DNA from: an uncultured Ruminococcus sp.
Lineage (GTDB): Bacteria > Bacillota > Clostridia > Oscillospirales > Acutalibacteraceae
Reading direction: 5' to 3'
Length of the DNA stretch: 6,406 nucleotides
NCBI GenBank assembly: GCA_946055445.1
Contig: CAMGGF010000078.1
Location: forward strand, 1-6,406
Shown here: piece after piece, positions 1 through 5,117 of the stretch
Numbering within the stretch: position 1 is the stretch's first letter
Layout: each line of letters begins with the position of its first letter
Notes under the pieces: generated by a model
What the model was told of the DNA's origin: nothing
What the model saw: the letters and a program-made list of their open reading frames with translations, nothing else
Databases searched by the model: none
Position numbers and translations under genes: made by a program

Positions 1-14
1 AAGGAAATCTCTTT

Positions 15-1121
15 ATGAAACTCATTTGTGACACGCAAAAACTCTCTGAAATTTGTTCAAATGTGCAAAGAGCAGTTTCTTCCAAATCCTCGATTCCCGC
101 GATTGAGGGTATTTTGTTACAGGCGGAAGAAAATACGCTGACTTTGACCGGCTATGATTTGGAAGTCGGTATGATTACTTCGATGGAAGCGCGCGTGGAA
201 GAACGCGGCAGCATTATTTTAAATGCGAAAATCCTTTGTGATATTTTGCGAAGCCTTCCCTTTGAAACCGTGCGCATTGAGGCAGATGAGCGACTGACTT
301 GCCGCATTAAAAGCGGCGACGCGGAATTTACGCTGGTTGGTTTTTCCGCCTCGGAATATCCGGAATTGCCGAATGTCGAAAGCGGGTTCCCGATTGTTGT
401 AGACAGCGATTTGTTAAAAGATATGATTCGCAAAACCATTTTTGCAACTGCCGAAAACGATGTGAAAGTCGTGCATACGGGCGTGCGGTTTGAAATTCGG
501 GAACGCAAAATCCGTTTGGTCGCCGTAGACGGTTTCCGTCTTGCTATCCGCAACGAAGAAATTGATTATGACGGCGAAGAAAAAATCTTTGTCGCGCCGA
601 AAAAGACTTTGAACGAAGTTTTGAAACTGAATGCAGGCGAGGACGGCAAAATTTCCGTCAACGTCGGCAAACGCTTTATCGTATTTGAAATCGGCAGTTA
701 CCGCATTGTTTCGCGCTTGTTGGAAGGCGAATTTCTCAATTATCAGGCGGCAATTTCGGGCAATATCAACGCAACACTGCGCGTGAATACAAGACAACTC
801 ATTCACAGCATCGAGCGTACTTCTTTAATTATTACCGACCGCGCAAAAAGCCCCATTCGCTGTATTTTCGATGAGAATTTGATTCGCATTTCGAGCACAA
901 CCGCGCTCGGTACGGCAAATGACCGTCTGCCGTGCGAAGGTTCGGGCGGCAAAATGGAAATCGGCTTTAATAACCGCTATTTGTTAGACGCTTTGCGCGT
1001 TTGTGACGCGGACGAAGTCAATGTAAAATTGAGCAGTCCGATTTTGCCGATTCTCATCACGCCCGTCGAGGGTGACGATTTCCTGTTCTTGGTGTTGCCT
1101 GTGAGGTTGAAAACCGAATGA
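15..1121 (+). CDS. dnaN: DNA polymerase III beta subunit (sliding clamp)
   Basis: This is the ring-shaped processivity clamp that tethers DNA polymerase III to DNA and recruits repair and replication partners. The 368-residue length is normal for the family. Three clamp folds are expected at about residues 1-120, 122-245 and 250-368. Visible landmarks are LTLTGYDLEVG (42-52), SASEYPELP (111-119) closing domain 1, VDGFRLA (171-177), RLLEGEFLNY (234-243) at the domain 2/3 border, and the C-terminal LPVRL (361-365), which forms part of the partner-binding cleft. The ATG at 15 is preceded by AAGGA at 1-5, nine bases away, so the gene is complete. Its last codon overlaps the yaaA start (ATGA). dnaA is expected immediately upstream but lies outside the window. 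Identification is firm from sequence wording, length and gene order; no odd residues were noticed. Confidence 0.98.
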   Translation: MKLICDTQKLSEICSNVQRAVSSKSSIPAIEGILLQAEENTLTLTGYDLEVGMITSMEARVEERGSIILNAKILCDILRSLPFETVRIEADERLTCRIKSGDAEFTLVGFSASEYPELPNVESGFPIVVDSDLLKDMIRKTIFATAENDVKVVHTGVRFEIRERKIRLVAVDGFRLAIRNEEIDYDGEEKIFVAPKKTLNEVLKLNAGEDGKISVNVGKRFIVFEIGSYRIVSRLLEGEFLNYQAAISGNINATLRVNTRQLIHSIERTSLIITDRAKSPIRCIFDENLIRISSTTALGTANDRLPCEGSGGKMEIGFNNRYLLDALRVCDADEVNVKLSSPILPILITPVEGDDFLFLVLPVRLKTE

Positions 1122-1366
1122 AACCGATGAAAATTAAGGCAAAAGTTGTGCCGAAACCGAAAAAACAGGTGGAAATTACCACGGATTTTATCCGTTTAGA
1201 CGCCGCACTGAAATTAAGTGATGCGGTGCAAACGGGTGGGCACGCAAAAATTGTGATTTCGGAAGAAGAAGTCAAAGTCAACGGCGAAATTTGCACCCAG
1301 CGCGGTAAGAAACTCCGCAAAGGGGATAATTTCGAGTTCGCACACAGGATTTATGAGATTGTTTGA
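1118..1366 (+). CDS. yaaA: S4-domain RNA-binding-type protein YaaA
   Basis: This small protein of 82 residues has one S4 domain, a fold that binds structured RNA in ribosomal protein S4, pseudouridine synthases and Hsp15. The S4 core runs from about residue 20 to 82 and is recognised by IRLDAALKL (25-33), a GGHAKIVI turn and helix (40-47), EEEVKVNGEICTQRGKKL (49-66) and the closing KGD (68-70). About 15 lysine-rich residues precede the core, so it is slightly longer than the usual 70 or so residues. The gene sits between dnaN and recF, the conserved position of B. subtilis yaaA. Its ATG at 1118 overlaps the dnaN stop, with GAGG at 1103-1106 upstream; a second ATG at 1127 (Met4) is a possible alternative. 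Its exact cellular role is not settled from sequence; a ribosome-assembly or RNA-related function is inference from the fold. Confidence 0.93.
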   Translation: MKPMKIKAKVVPKPKKQVEITTDFIRLDAALKLSDAVQTGGHAKIVISEEEVKVNGEICTQRGKKLRKGDNFEFAHRIYEIV

Positions 1367-1370
1367 GGGA
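1365..1370 (+). promoter_or_regulatory. Ribosome binding site of recF, overlapping the yaaA stop
   Basis: GAGGGA lies across the last two bases of the yaaA stop codon. It is 6 bases (counted from the last G) before the ATG at 1376 but only 3 before a TTG at 1373. The spacing favours ATG 1376 as the recF start and implies that translation of yaaA delivers ribosomes to recF. Confidence 0.7.
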
Positions 1371-1375
1371 TTTTG

Positions 1376-2467
1376 ATGCTTGTAAAACGGTTGCATCTGC
1401 AAAACTTCCGCAATTTGGAAGAAATAGAGATTGAACCTGCCGAGGGCGTCAATGTGATTTTCGGCGAAAACGCGCAGGGTAAAACAAATTTGCTCGAAAG
1501 CATTTGGCTGTTTACGGGCTGTAAAAGTTTTCGCAGTCACCGTGACCGTGAAATGGTCGGGTTTGACGCGCCGTTTGCCAAAAATGAAATGCGGTTTTTC
1601 GCGCACGGCAGAGAACAGGACGCAATTTTATATATCGACCAAAAACGCACCGCGATGAAAAACGGTGTAACTTTAAAATCTCCTGCGGAGTTAATCGGCG
1701 ATTTTTATGCCGTGGTGTTTGCCCCCACGCATCTCGCGCTTGTAAAAGAAGGTCCGCTGTTTCGGCGGCGGTTTTTGGATACCGCACTGTGTCAGTTAAA
1801 ACCGAGTTACGCAAAAAGTTTGGCGAAATACAACCACACCTTAACCCAACGCAACGCGCTGTTGAAGGATATTCAGTATCACCCGGAATTGCTCGACACC
1901 TTAGAGGCGTGGGACGACCGTCTTTCTTCTTACGGGGCGGCGGTGGTCAGCGAACGCGTGAAATACACTGCGCAATTAAGCGAAAACAGCGCGGAAATTT
2001 ACGCGGGATTGTCGGGTAACCGTGAAAAGTTAAAAATTAACTATATTAGTAATTTCGGCGGATATGACGGCGACGCATACGCGATAAAAGACCTGTTAAA
2101 ACAGCGCCTTTTGGATACGCGGCGGGACGATATTTTCAATAAAATGACCGTGGCAGGCCCGCACCGCGACGATTTGAAAATCCACATTCACGCGCTTTCG
2201 GCGCGCAGTTCCGCCTCCCAACGGCAAAAGCGCTCTGCCGCGCTTGCAATGAAACTGTCCGAGGCAAACATCATTAAACAGATGACGGATGAAGAACCGA
2301 TTATTCTTTTGGACGATGTGATGAGCGAATTGGACGAAAATCGGCAGGATTATATTTTAAACCATCTGGGCGGCAGGCAAGTGTTCATTACCTGCTGTGA
2401 CCCAACTGCGGTATTGCGGCTTTGTGAGGGCAGAACCTTTCACATGGAGGAAGGGCGGGTGCTTTGA
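1376..2467 (+). CDS. recF: DNA replication and repair protein RecF
   Basis: RecF is an SMC/ABC-type ATPase that, with RecO and RecR, loads RecA onto gapped single-stranded DNA in recombinational repair. The product has 363 residues, normal for the family. Visible motifs are the Walker A GENAQGKT (30-37), the RecF-specific FAPTHLALVKEGP...RRRFLD block (115-135), GPHRDDL (261-267), the ABC signature region ASQRQKRS (280-287), and Walker B with D-loop IILLDDVMSELD (309-320). The signature normally reads SQGQ in Firmicute RecF; here the glycine is Arg283 (CGG at 2222-2224), which is unusual for a motif that contacts ATP across the dimer. The ATG at 1376 was preferred to the in-frame TTG at 1373 because of the ribosome-site spacing. 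The gene overlaps remB in TGATG. Identity is very secure; normal ATPase activity is less certain because of Arg283. Confidence 0.97.
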   Translation: MLVKRLHLQNFRNLEEIEIEPAEGVNVIFGENAQGKTNLLESIWLFTGCKSFRSHRDREMVGFDAPFAKNEMRFFAHGREQDAILYIDQKRTAMKNGVTLKSPAELIGDFYAVVFAPTHLALVKEGPLFRRRFLDTALCQLKPSYAKSLAKYNHTLTQRNALLKDIQYHPELLDTLEAWDDRLSSYGAAVVSERVKYTAQLSENSAEIYAGLSGNREKLKINYISNFGGYDGDAYAIKDLLKQRLLDTRRDDIFNKMTVAGPHRDDLKIHIHALSARSSASQRQKRSAALAMKLSEANIIKQMTDEEPIILLDDVMSELDENRQDYILNHLGGRQVFITCCDPTAVLRLCEGRTFHMEEGRVL

Positions 2468-2715
2468 TGTATCTCGACATCGGCGGCGAAACCCTTTTGC
2501 GTACGGAAAATATTCTCGGCATTTTTGATTTGGACAACACCACCGTCAACAAGGCAACGCGCGAATATCTGAACGATGCCGAAAAAACGGGGTTTTCCAA
2601 AACCGTTTCTTATGATTTGCCGAAATCCTTTTTGGTCACGGTGGAGAAAAATGACCGTTTTGTGTATATTTCTCCCCTTTCCACAGCGACAATTTTAAAG
2701 CGGTTAAACGGATAG
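2467..2715 (+). CDS. remB: RemB-like DUF370 regulatory protein (YaaB family)
   Basis: This protein of 82 residues belongs to the DUF370/RemA-RemB family, small DNA-binding-type regulators. RemA of B. subtilis activates biofilm matrix genes, and RemB (YaaB) is its relative encoded between recF and gyrB, exactly the position seen here. Visible family wording is MYLDIGGETLL (1-11), ILGIFDLDNT (16-25), PKSFLVTVE (52-60) and the C-terminal VYISPLSTATILKR (66-79). No signal peptide or membrane segment is visible. The start is ATG 2467, whose A is also the last base of the recF stop codon; a TTG at 2464 just upstream is in frame but less likely. Purine-rich GGAGGAAGGG at 2446-2455 supplies the ribosome site. 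In non-biofilm Clostridia the targets are unknown, so calling it a matrix regulator would be transfer by homology. Confidence 0.92.
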   Translation: MYLDIGGETLLRTENILGIFDLDNTTVNKATREYLNDAEKTGFSKTVSYDLPKSFLVTVEKNDRFVYISPLSTATILKRLNG

Positions 2716-2733
2716 ATAATTTTTGTCTATTTT
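2711..2733 (+). terminator. Weak AT-rich hairpin at the end of remB
   Basis: A stem of about 8 pairs forms between ATAGATAA (2712-2719) and TTGTCTAT (2723-2730), with a TTT loop and one G·T pair, followed by TTT. It starts inside the remB stop region. The position suits an end-of-operon terminator, but the stem is nearly all A-T and the T tract is short, so termination would be inefficient at best. Confidence 0.3.
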
Positions 2734-2753
2734 GAAATATAGGATTGTTTTAT

Positions 2754-2773
2754 ACCCCTGTAAATTGGGGTTT
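2754..2773 (+). terminator. Possible small terminator-like hairpin after remB
   Basis: ACCCC (2754-2758) pairs with GGGGT (2767-2771) around an 8-base loop and runs into TTT. The stem is GC-rich but only 5 pairs. Its right arm is shared with the next hairpin (GGTTTGT at 2769-2775), so the two cannot form together. Confidence 0.25.
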
Positions 2774-2785
2774 GTATGACAAACC
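2769..2785. repeat. Perfect inverted repeat GGTTTGT-ATG-ACAAACC
   Basis: A 7-pair perfect stem with a 3-base centre lies directly before the first GTAGGGG module. It could be an RNA hairpin or a short operator-like palindrome; nothing else in the window identifies a binder. It overlaps the right arm of the preceding ACCCC/GGGGT hairpin. Confidence 0.45.
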
Positions 2786-2786
2786 G

Positions 2787-2808
2787 TAGGGGCGTGCATT
2801 GCGCGCCC
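2787..2808. repeat. Palindromic module 1 (TAGGGGCG family)
   Basis: GGGCGTGC (2790-2797) pairs with GCGCGCCC (2801-2808) around ATT, 8 pairs with one G·T. It is preceded by TAG, giving the GTAGGGGCG opening typical of intergenic palindromes seen in many gut Clostridia. It is the first of two modules with the same opening. Confidence 0.65.
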
Positions 2809-2810
2809 GT

Positions 2811-2836
2811 TTGTAGGGGCGATTCACGGATCGCCC
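2811..2836. repeat. Palindromic module 2 (TTGTAGGGGCG family)
   Basis: GGGCGAT (2817-2823) pairs perfectly with ATCGCCC (2830-2836) around a 6-base loop. It shares the GTAGGGGCG opening with module 1 but has a different stem sequence, so the two are family members rather than a simple duplication. Its first nine bases, TTGTAGGGG, recur inverted at 2980-2988. Confidence 0.65.
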
Positions 2837-2862
2837 GCCCGTGGGCTTTTATGGAGTTTTAC

Positions 2863-2884
2863 GGAACGACACCGAGGTCGTTCC
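2863..2884. repeat. Palindromic module 3 (GGAACGAC / GTCGTTCC)
   Basis: GGAACGAC (2863-2870) and GTCGTTCC (2877-2884) form a perfect 8-pair stem around ACCGAG. Followed by CTACG, on the opposite strand it reads CGTAGGGAACGAC, the same style of opening as modules 1 and 2 in inverted orientation. Confidence 0.65.
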
Positions 2885-2891
2885 CTACGCG

Positions 2892-2975
2892 TTGTCATTC
2901 TGAGCCGTCAGGCGAAGAATCTCGTTTTCGATACACTTTTCTTTTGAGATCCTTCGCTATCGCGCAGGATGACAA
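2892..2975. repeat. Long imperfect palindrome, TTGTCATTCTG...CAGGATGACAA family
   Basis: This 84-base palindrome has two stem blocks. The outer arms TTGTCATTCTG (2892-2902) and CAGGATGACAA (2965-2975) give 11 pairs with one G·T. The inner arms CGAAGAATCTC (2913-2923) and GAGATCCTTCG (2946-2956) give 10 of 11 pairs. Unpaired segments of 10 and 8 bases lie between the blocks, with a 22-base central loop. This wording belongs to a widespread intergenic repeat often mistranslated as HSE..SGEES...FAIAQDD. No transposase is present in the window, so if it is mobile it is non-autonomous. Confidence 0.75.
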
Positions 2976-2992
2976 ATTACCCCTACAACCCC

Positions 2993-3123
2993 CGATTTGC
3001 ACACATTTCCATTCGAGAGGATATGGAAAGAACAGTACAAAGTAAACCTACGATTTGCCGTCGCGCAGTCGCGACCATTCGAGAGGATACAGTAAAAAAT
3101 ACCAACACAGTAAACTTACGATT
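2993..3123 (+). repeat. Degenerate tandem repeat in the gyrB leader
   Basis: Two units and the beginning of a third can be aligned: 2993-3050, 3051-3118 and 3119 onward. Units 1 and 2 both begin CGATTTGC and both contain CCATTCGAGAGGATA (3009-3023 and 3075-3089, identical over 15 bases). AGTAAACCTACGATT (3041-3055) recurs as AGTAAACTTACGATT (3109-3123), 14 of 15 identical. The third start, CGATT, leads into the gyrB ribosome site. Unit spacing is about 58 to 68 bases. It could be a duplicated leader or an operator pair; no binder is identifiable. Confidence 0.7.
3060..3075. repeat. Perfect GC-rich hairpin in the gyrB leader
   Basis: GTCGCG (3060-3065) and CGCGAC (3070-3075) pair perfectly around CAGT. 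It lies only in the second leader repeat, between the shared CGATTTGC and CCATTCGAGAGG segments, where unit 1 has an unrelated AT-rich sequence. No T tract follows, so it is not an intrinsic terminator. Confidence 0.55.
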
Positions 3124-3131
3124 AAAAAAAC

Positions 3132-3136
3132 GGAGG
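3132..3136 (+). promoter_or_regulatory. Ribosome binding site of gyrB
   Basis: GGAGG stands 6 bases before the ATG at 3143. This is the only well-spaced strong site in the region and decides the gyrB start against in-frame ATGs at 2969 and 3023. Confidence 0.85.
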
Positions 3137-3142
3137 CAATAT

Positions 3143-5107
3143 ATGGAGAACGAAGTTTTGCACACGGCGGCAACCGAAGAACAAATGGATACCGTTGTGA
3201 CCGAGGAATACGGTGCGGACCAAATCCAAGTGTTAAAAGGCTTGGAAGCGGTGCGCAAACGCCCGGGTATGTATATCGGTTCCACGGGGCCGAAGGGCCT
3301 GCACCATTTGGTTTACGAAATTGTCGACAACTCGGTGGACGAAGCGTTGGCGGGCTACTGCACCCACATTGAAGTGGAAATTTTGCCCGACAATGTCATT
3401 ACCGTGCGTGACAACGGCCGCGGCATTCCCGTGGATATGAACGAGGAAGAGGGTCTGCCTGCCGTGACGGTCGTTTTGACCGTGTTGCACGCCGGCGGTA
3501 AATTCGGCGGCAGCGGCTACAAGGTTTCGGGCGGTTTGCACGGCGTCGGTTCGTCGGTTGTAAACGCGCTTTCCGAATGGTTTGAAATCGAGGTCAGCCG
3601 TCAGGGGCATATTTATCACCAACGCTTTGAACGCGGCGATATTATGACCGATTTGACCGTCATCGGCGACACCGACCAAACCGGTACTTTCATTAAATTC
3701 AAAGCGGACGCCGAGGTGTTTACAGAAACCACCGAATATGAATATGAAGTGTTGGAGCGCAGACTGCGCGAGCAGGCGTTTTTGAACGCGGGGCTGTCGA
3801 TTACATTGACGGACAAACGCAACCCCGGCGATATTCAATCCGAGGAATTCTGCTACGAGGGCGGGATTCGCTCGTTTGTGGAATATATTAACGAAAGCCG
3901 CGGGCTTACCACCGTGCATGACGATGTGATGCACTTCACCACCGTAAACGGCGACAAGAGCGCCGAGGTAGCGGTGTCTTACAATGACGGCTATAACGAA
4001 ATTATTTTGAGTTTTGCCAACGATGTGCGCACCGTAGACGGCGGTACGCACGAACAGGGCTTTAAAACCGCGCTTACGCGTGTGTTCAACGATTACGGCA
4101 AAAAGTTCGGTCTTTTGAAAGAGGCGGACAAAAAACTGTCGGGCGAAGATGTGCGCGAGGGCTTGACTGCCGTCATCAGCGTAAAACTGACAGAGGCAGA
4201 GTTTGAGGGGCAAACCAAGAGCAAACTCGGCAACACCGAAATGACCGGCGTTGTTTCCAAAATGATTTATGACAAAATGATGACCTATTTTGAGGAAAAT
4301 CCGAGCGTGGCGAAGGCGATTTTCAACAAAGCGCTGGACGCCTCACGCGCGAGAGAAGCGGCAAGAAAAGCGCGTGACAATGCGCGCAGAAAATCCGCAC
4401 TCGAAAGCAATTCCCTGCCCGGCAAACTTGCCGACTGCACCGACAAAAACCCCGAAAACACCGAAATTTACATCGTAGAGGGCGACTCGGCAGGCGGCTC
4501 GGCAAAAGAGGGGCGCGACCGCAATATTCAGGCGATTTTGCCGCTGTGGGGCAAGATGCTCAATGTCGAAAAAGCGCGTGTCGATAAAGTCATCGGCAAC
4601 GACAAATTAACCCCCGTCATTACGGCGCTGGGCACGGGCATCGGCGACGATTTTGACATTACAAAACTGCGGTATCACAAAGTGGTTATTATGGCGGATG
4701 CCGATGTGGACGGTGCGCATATCCGCACCCTGCTTTTAACCTTCTTCTTCCGCTATATGCGGCCGTTGATTGAGCAAGGGTATGTGTATATTGCACAGCC
4801 GCCGCTGTTCAAAGTTTCCAAAGGCAAAAAGCATATGTACGCGTTTTCCGATGAAGAACGCGACCGCCAAATTGCAGAACTGGGCGGCAGTTGCGATGTG
4901 CAGCGATACAAAGGTCTTGGTGAAATGGACCCCGAACAGTTGTGGGAAACCACAATGAACCCCAATTTCCGCACGATGTTGCGCGTGAGTTTGGAGGACG
5001 CGATGGAGGCGGACGAAACCTTCTCCATTTTGATGGGCGACAAGGTCGAGCCGCGCCGCCTGTTCATTGAAAAGAACGCAAAATATGTGCAGAATTTGGA
5101 TGTGTGA
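3143..5107 (+). CDS. gyrB: DNA gyrase subunit B
   Basis: GyrB is the ATP-driven subunit of the GyrA2GyrB2 enzyme that introduces negative supercoils. From ATG 3143 it has 654 residues, the usual Gram-positive size without the TOPRIM insertion of proteobacteria. The GHKL ATPase region (about 25-240) shows RKRPGMYIG (38-46), EIVDNSVDEA (59-68) with catalytic Glu59 and Asn63, DNGRGIP (90-96) and GGLHGVGSSVVNALS (130-144). The transducer region carries QTK (357-359). The TOPRIM region shows EGDSAGGSAKEGR (446-458) with Glu446, and DADVD (519-523) for magnesium. The C-terminal part has QRYKGLGEMDPEQLW (587-601). The reading frame stays open for 58 codons upstream, but through repeats. Trp469 in LPLWGKMLNVEKAR replaces the Arg or Lys usual in other bacteria. 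gyrA follows after 10 bases. Confidence 0.98.
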   Translation: MENEVLHTAATEEQMDTVVTEEYGADQIQVLKGLEAVRKRPGMYIGSTGPKGLHHLVYEIVDNSVDEALAGYCTHIEVEILPDNVITVRDNGRGIPVDMNEEEGLPAVTVVLTVLHAGGKFGGSGYKVSGGLHGVGSSVVNALSEWFEIEVSRQGHIYHQRFERGDIMTDLTVIGDTDQTGTFIKFKADAEVFTETTEYEYEVLERRLREQAFLNAGLSITLTDKRNPGDIQSEEFCYEGGIRSFVEYINESRGLTTVHDDVMHFTTVNGDKSAEVAVSYNDGYNEIILSFANDVRTVDGGTHEQGFKTALTRVFNDYGKKFGLLKEADKKLSGEDVREGLTAVISVKLTEAEFEGQTKSKLGNTEMTGVVSKMIYDKMMTYFEENPSVAKAIFNKALDASRAREAARKARDNARRKSALESNSLPGKLADCTDKNPENTEIYIVEGDSAGGSAKEGRDRNIQAILPLWGKMLNVEKARVDKVIGNDKLTPVITALGTGIGDDFDITKLRYHKVVIMADADVDGAHIRTLLLTFFFRYMRPLIEQGYVYIAQPPLFKVSKGKKHMYAFSDEERDRQIAELGGSCDVQRYKGLGEMDPEQLWETTMNPNFRTMLRVSLEDAMEADETFSILMGDKVEPRRLFIEKNAKYVQNLDV

Positions 5108-5110
5108 GGA
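5106..5110 (+). promoter_or_regulatory. Ribosome binding site of gyrA, overlapping the gyrB stop
   Basis: GAGGA begins within the gyrB TGA and ends 7 bases before the gyrA ATG. The overlap suggests coupled translation, which would help keep the two gyrase subunits balanced. Confidence 0.75.
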
Positions 5111-5117
5111 ATAAAAA

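Larger units (their letters stand above)
2716..3142. other. Intergenic region between remB and gyrB (no credible gene)
   Basis: This stretch of 427 bases separates an otherwise tightly packed cluster into two blocks. From left to right it contains two weak hairpins after remB, an island of four palindromic repeat modules, and a degenerate tandem repeat that ends at the gyrB ribosome site. Open frames here translate the palindromes and resemble no real protein. I looked for promoter hexamers and DnaA boxes and saw none convincing enough to list. A separate promoter for gyrB-gyrA is expected on distance grounds, but I cannot place it. Confidence 0.8.

Noticed and set aside
1214..1606. Antisense open frame of 130 codons opposite yaaA and recF
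   Set aside because: It is a shadow of conserved genes on the other strand with no recognisable motifs or supporting ribosome site.
2776..3045. Open frame of 89 codons in the remB-gyrB gap
   Set aside because: Its translation (CHSEPSGEES...FAIAQDDK) is the well-known spurious product of the long palindromic repeat, it has no ribosome site, and it crosses the whole repeat island and the start of the gyrB leader.
2723..3120. Sigma-A type promoter for gyrB
   Set aside because: Several TTG... and TAT... words occur, but none pair at 16-18 base spacing with good matches to both hexamers, so no promoter is listed although one is expected.
2993..3123. CRISPR array
   Set aside because: Only two 15-base identical blocks occur, within units that are partly similar throughout; there are no regular spacers, no third full repeat and no cas genes.
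2716..3142. DnaA boxes or an origin in the intergenic gap
   Set aside because: No match close to TTATCCACA on either strand was seen; the best, TTATACCCC near 2750, matches only 6 of 9 bases. An origin is more likely near dnaA, outside the window.
3233..4213. Antisense open frame of 326 codons opposite gyrB
   Set aside because: It lies wholly opposite conserved gyrB codons, resembles no protein family, and is explained by the codon bias of gyrB.
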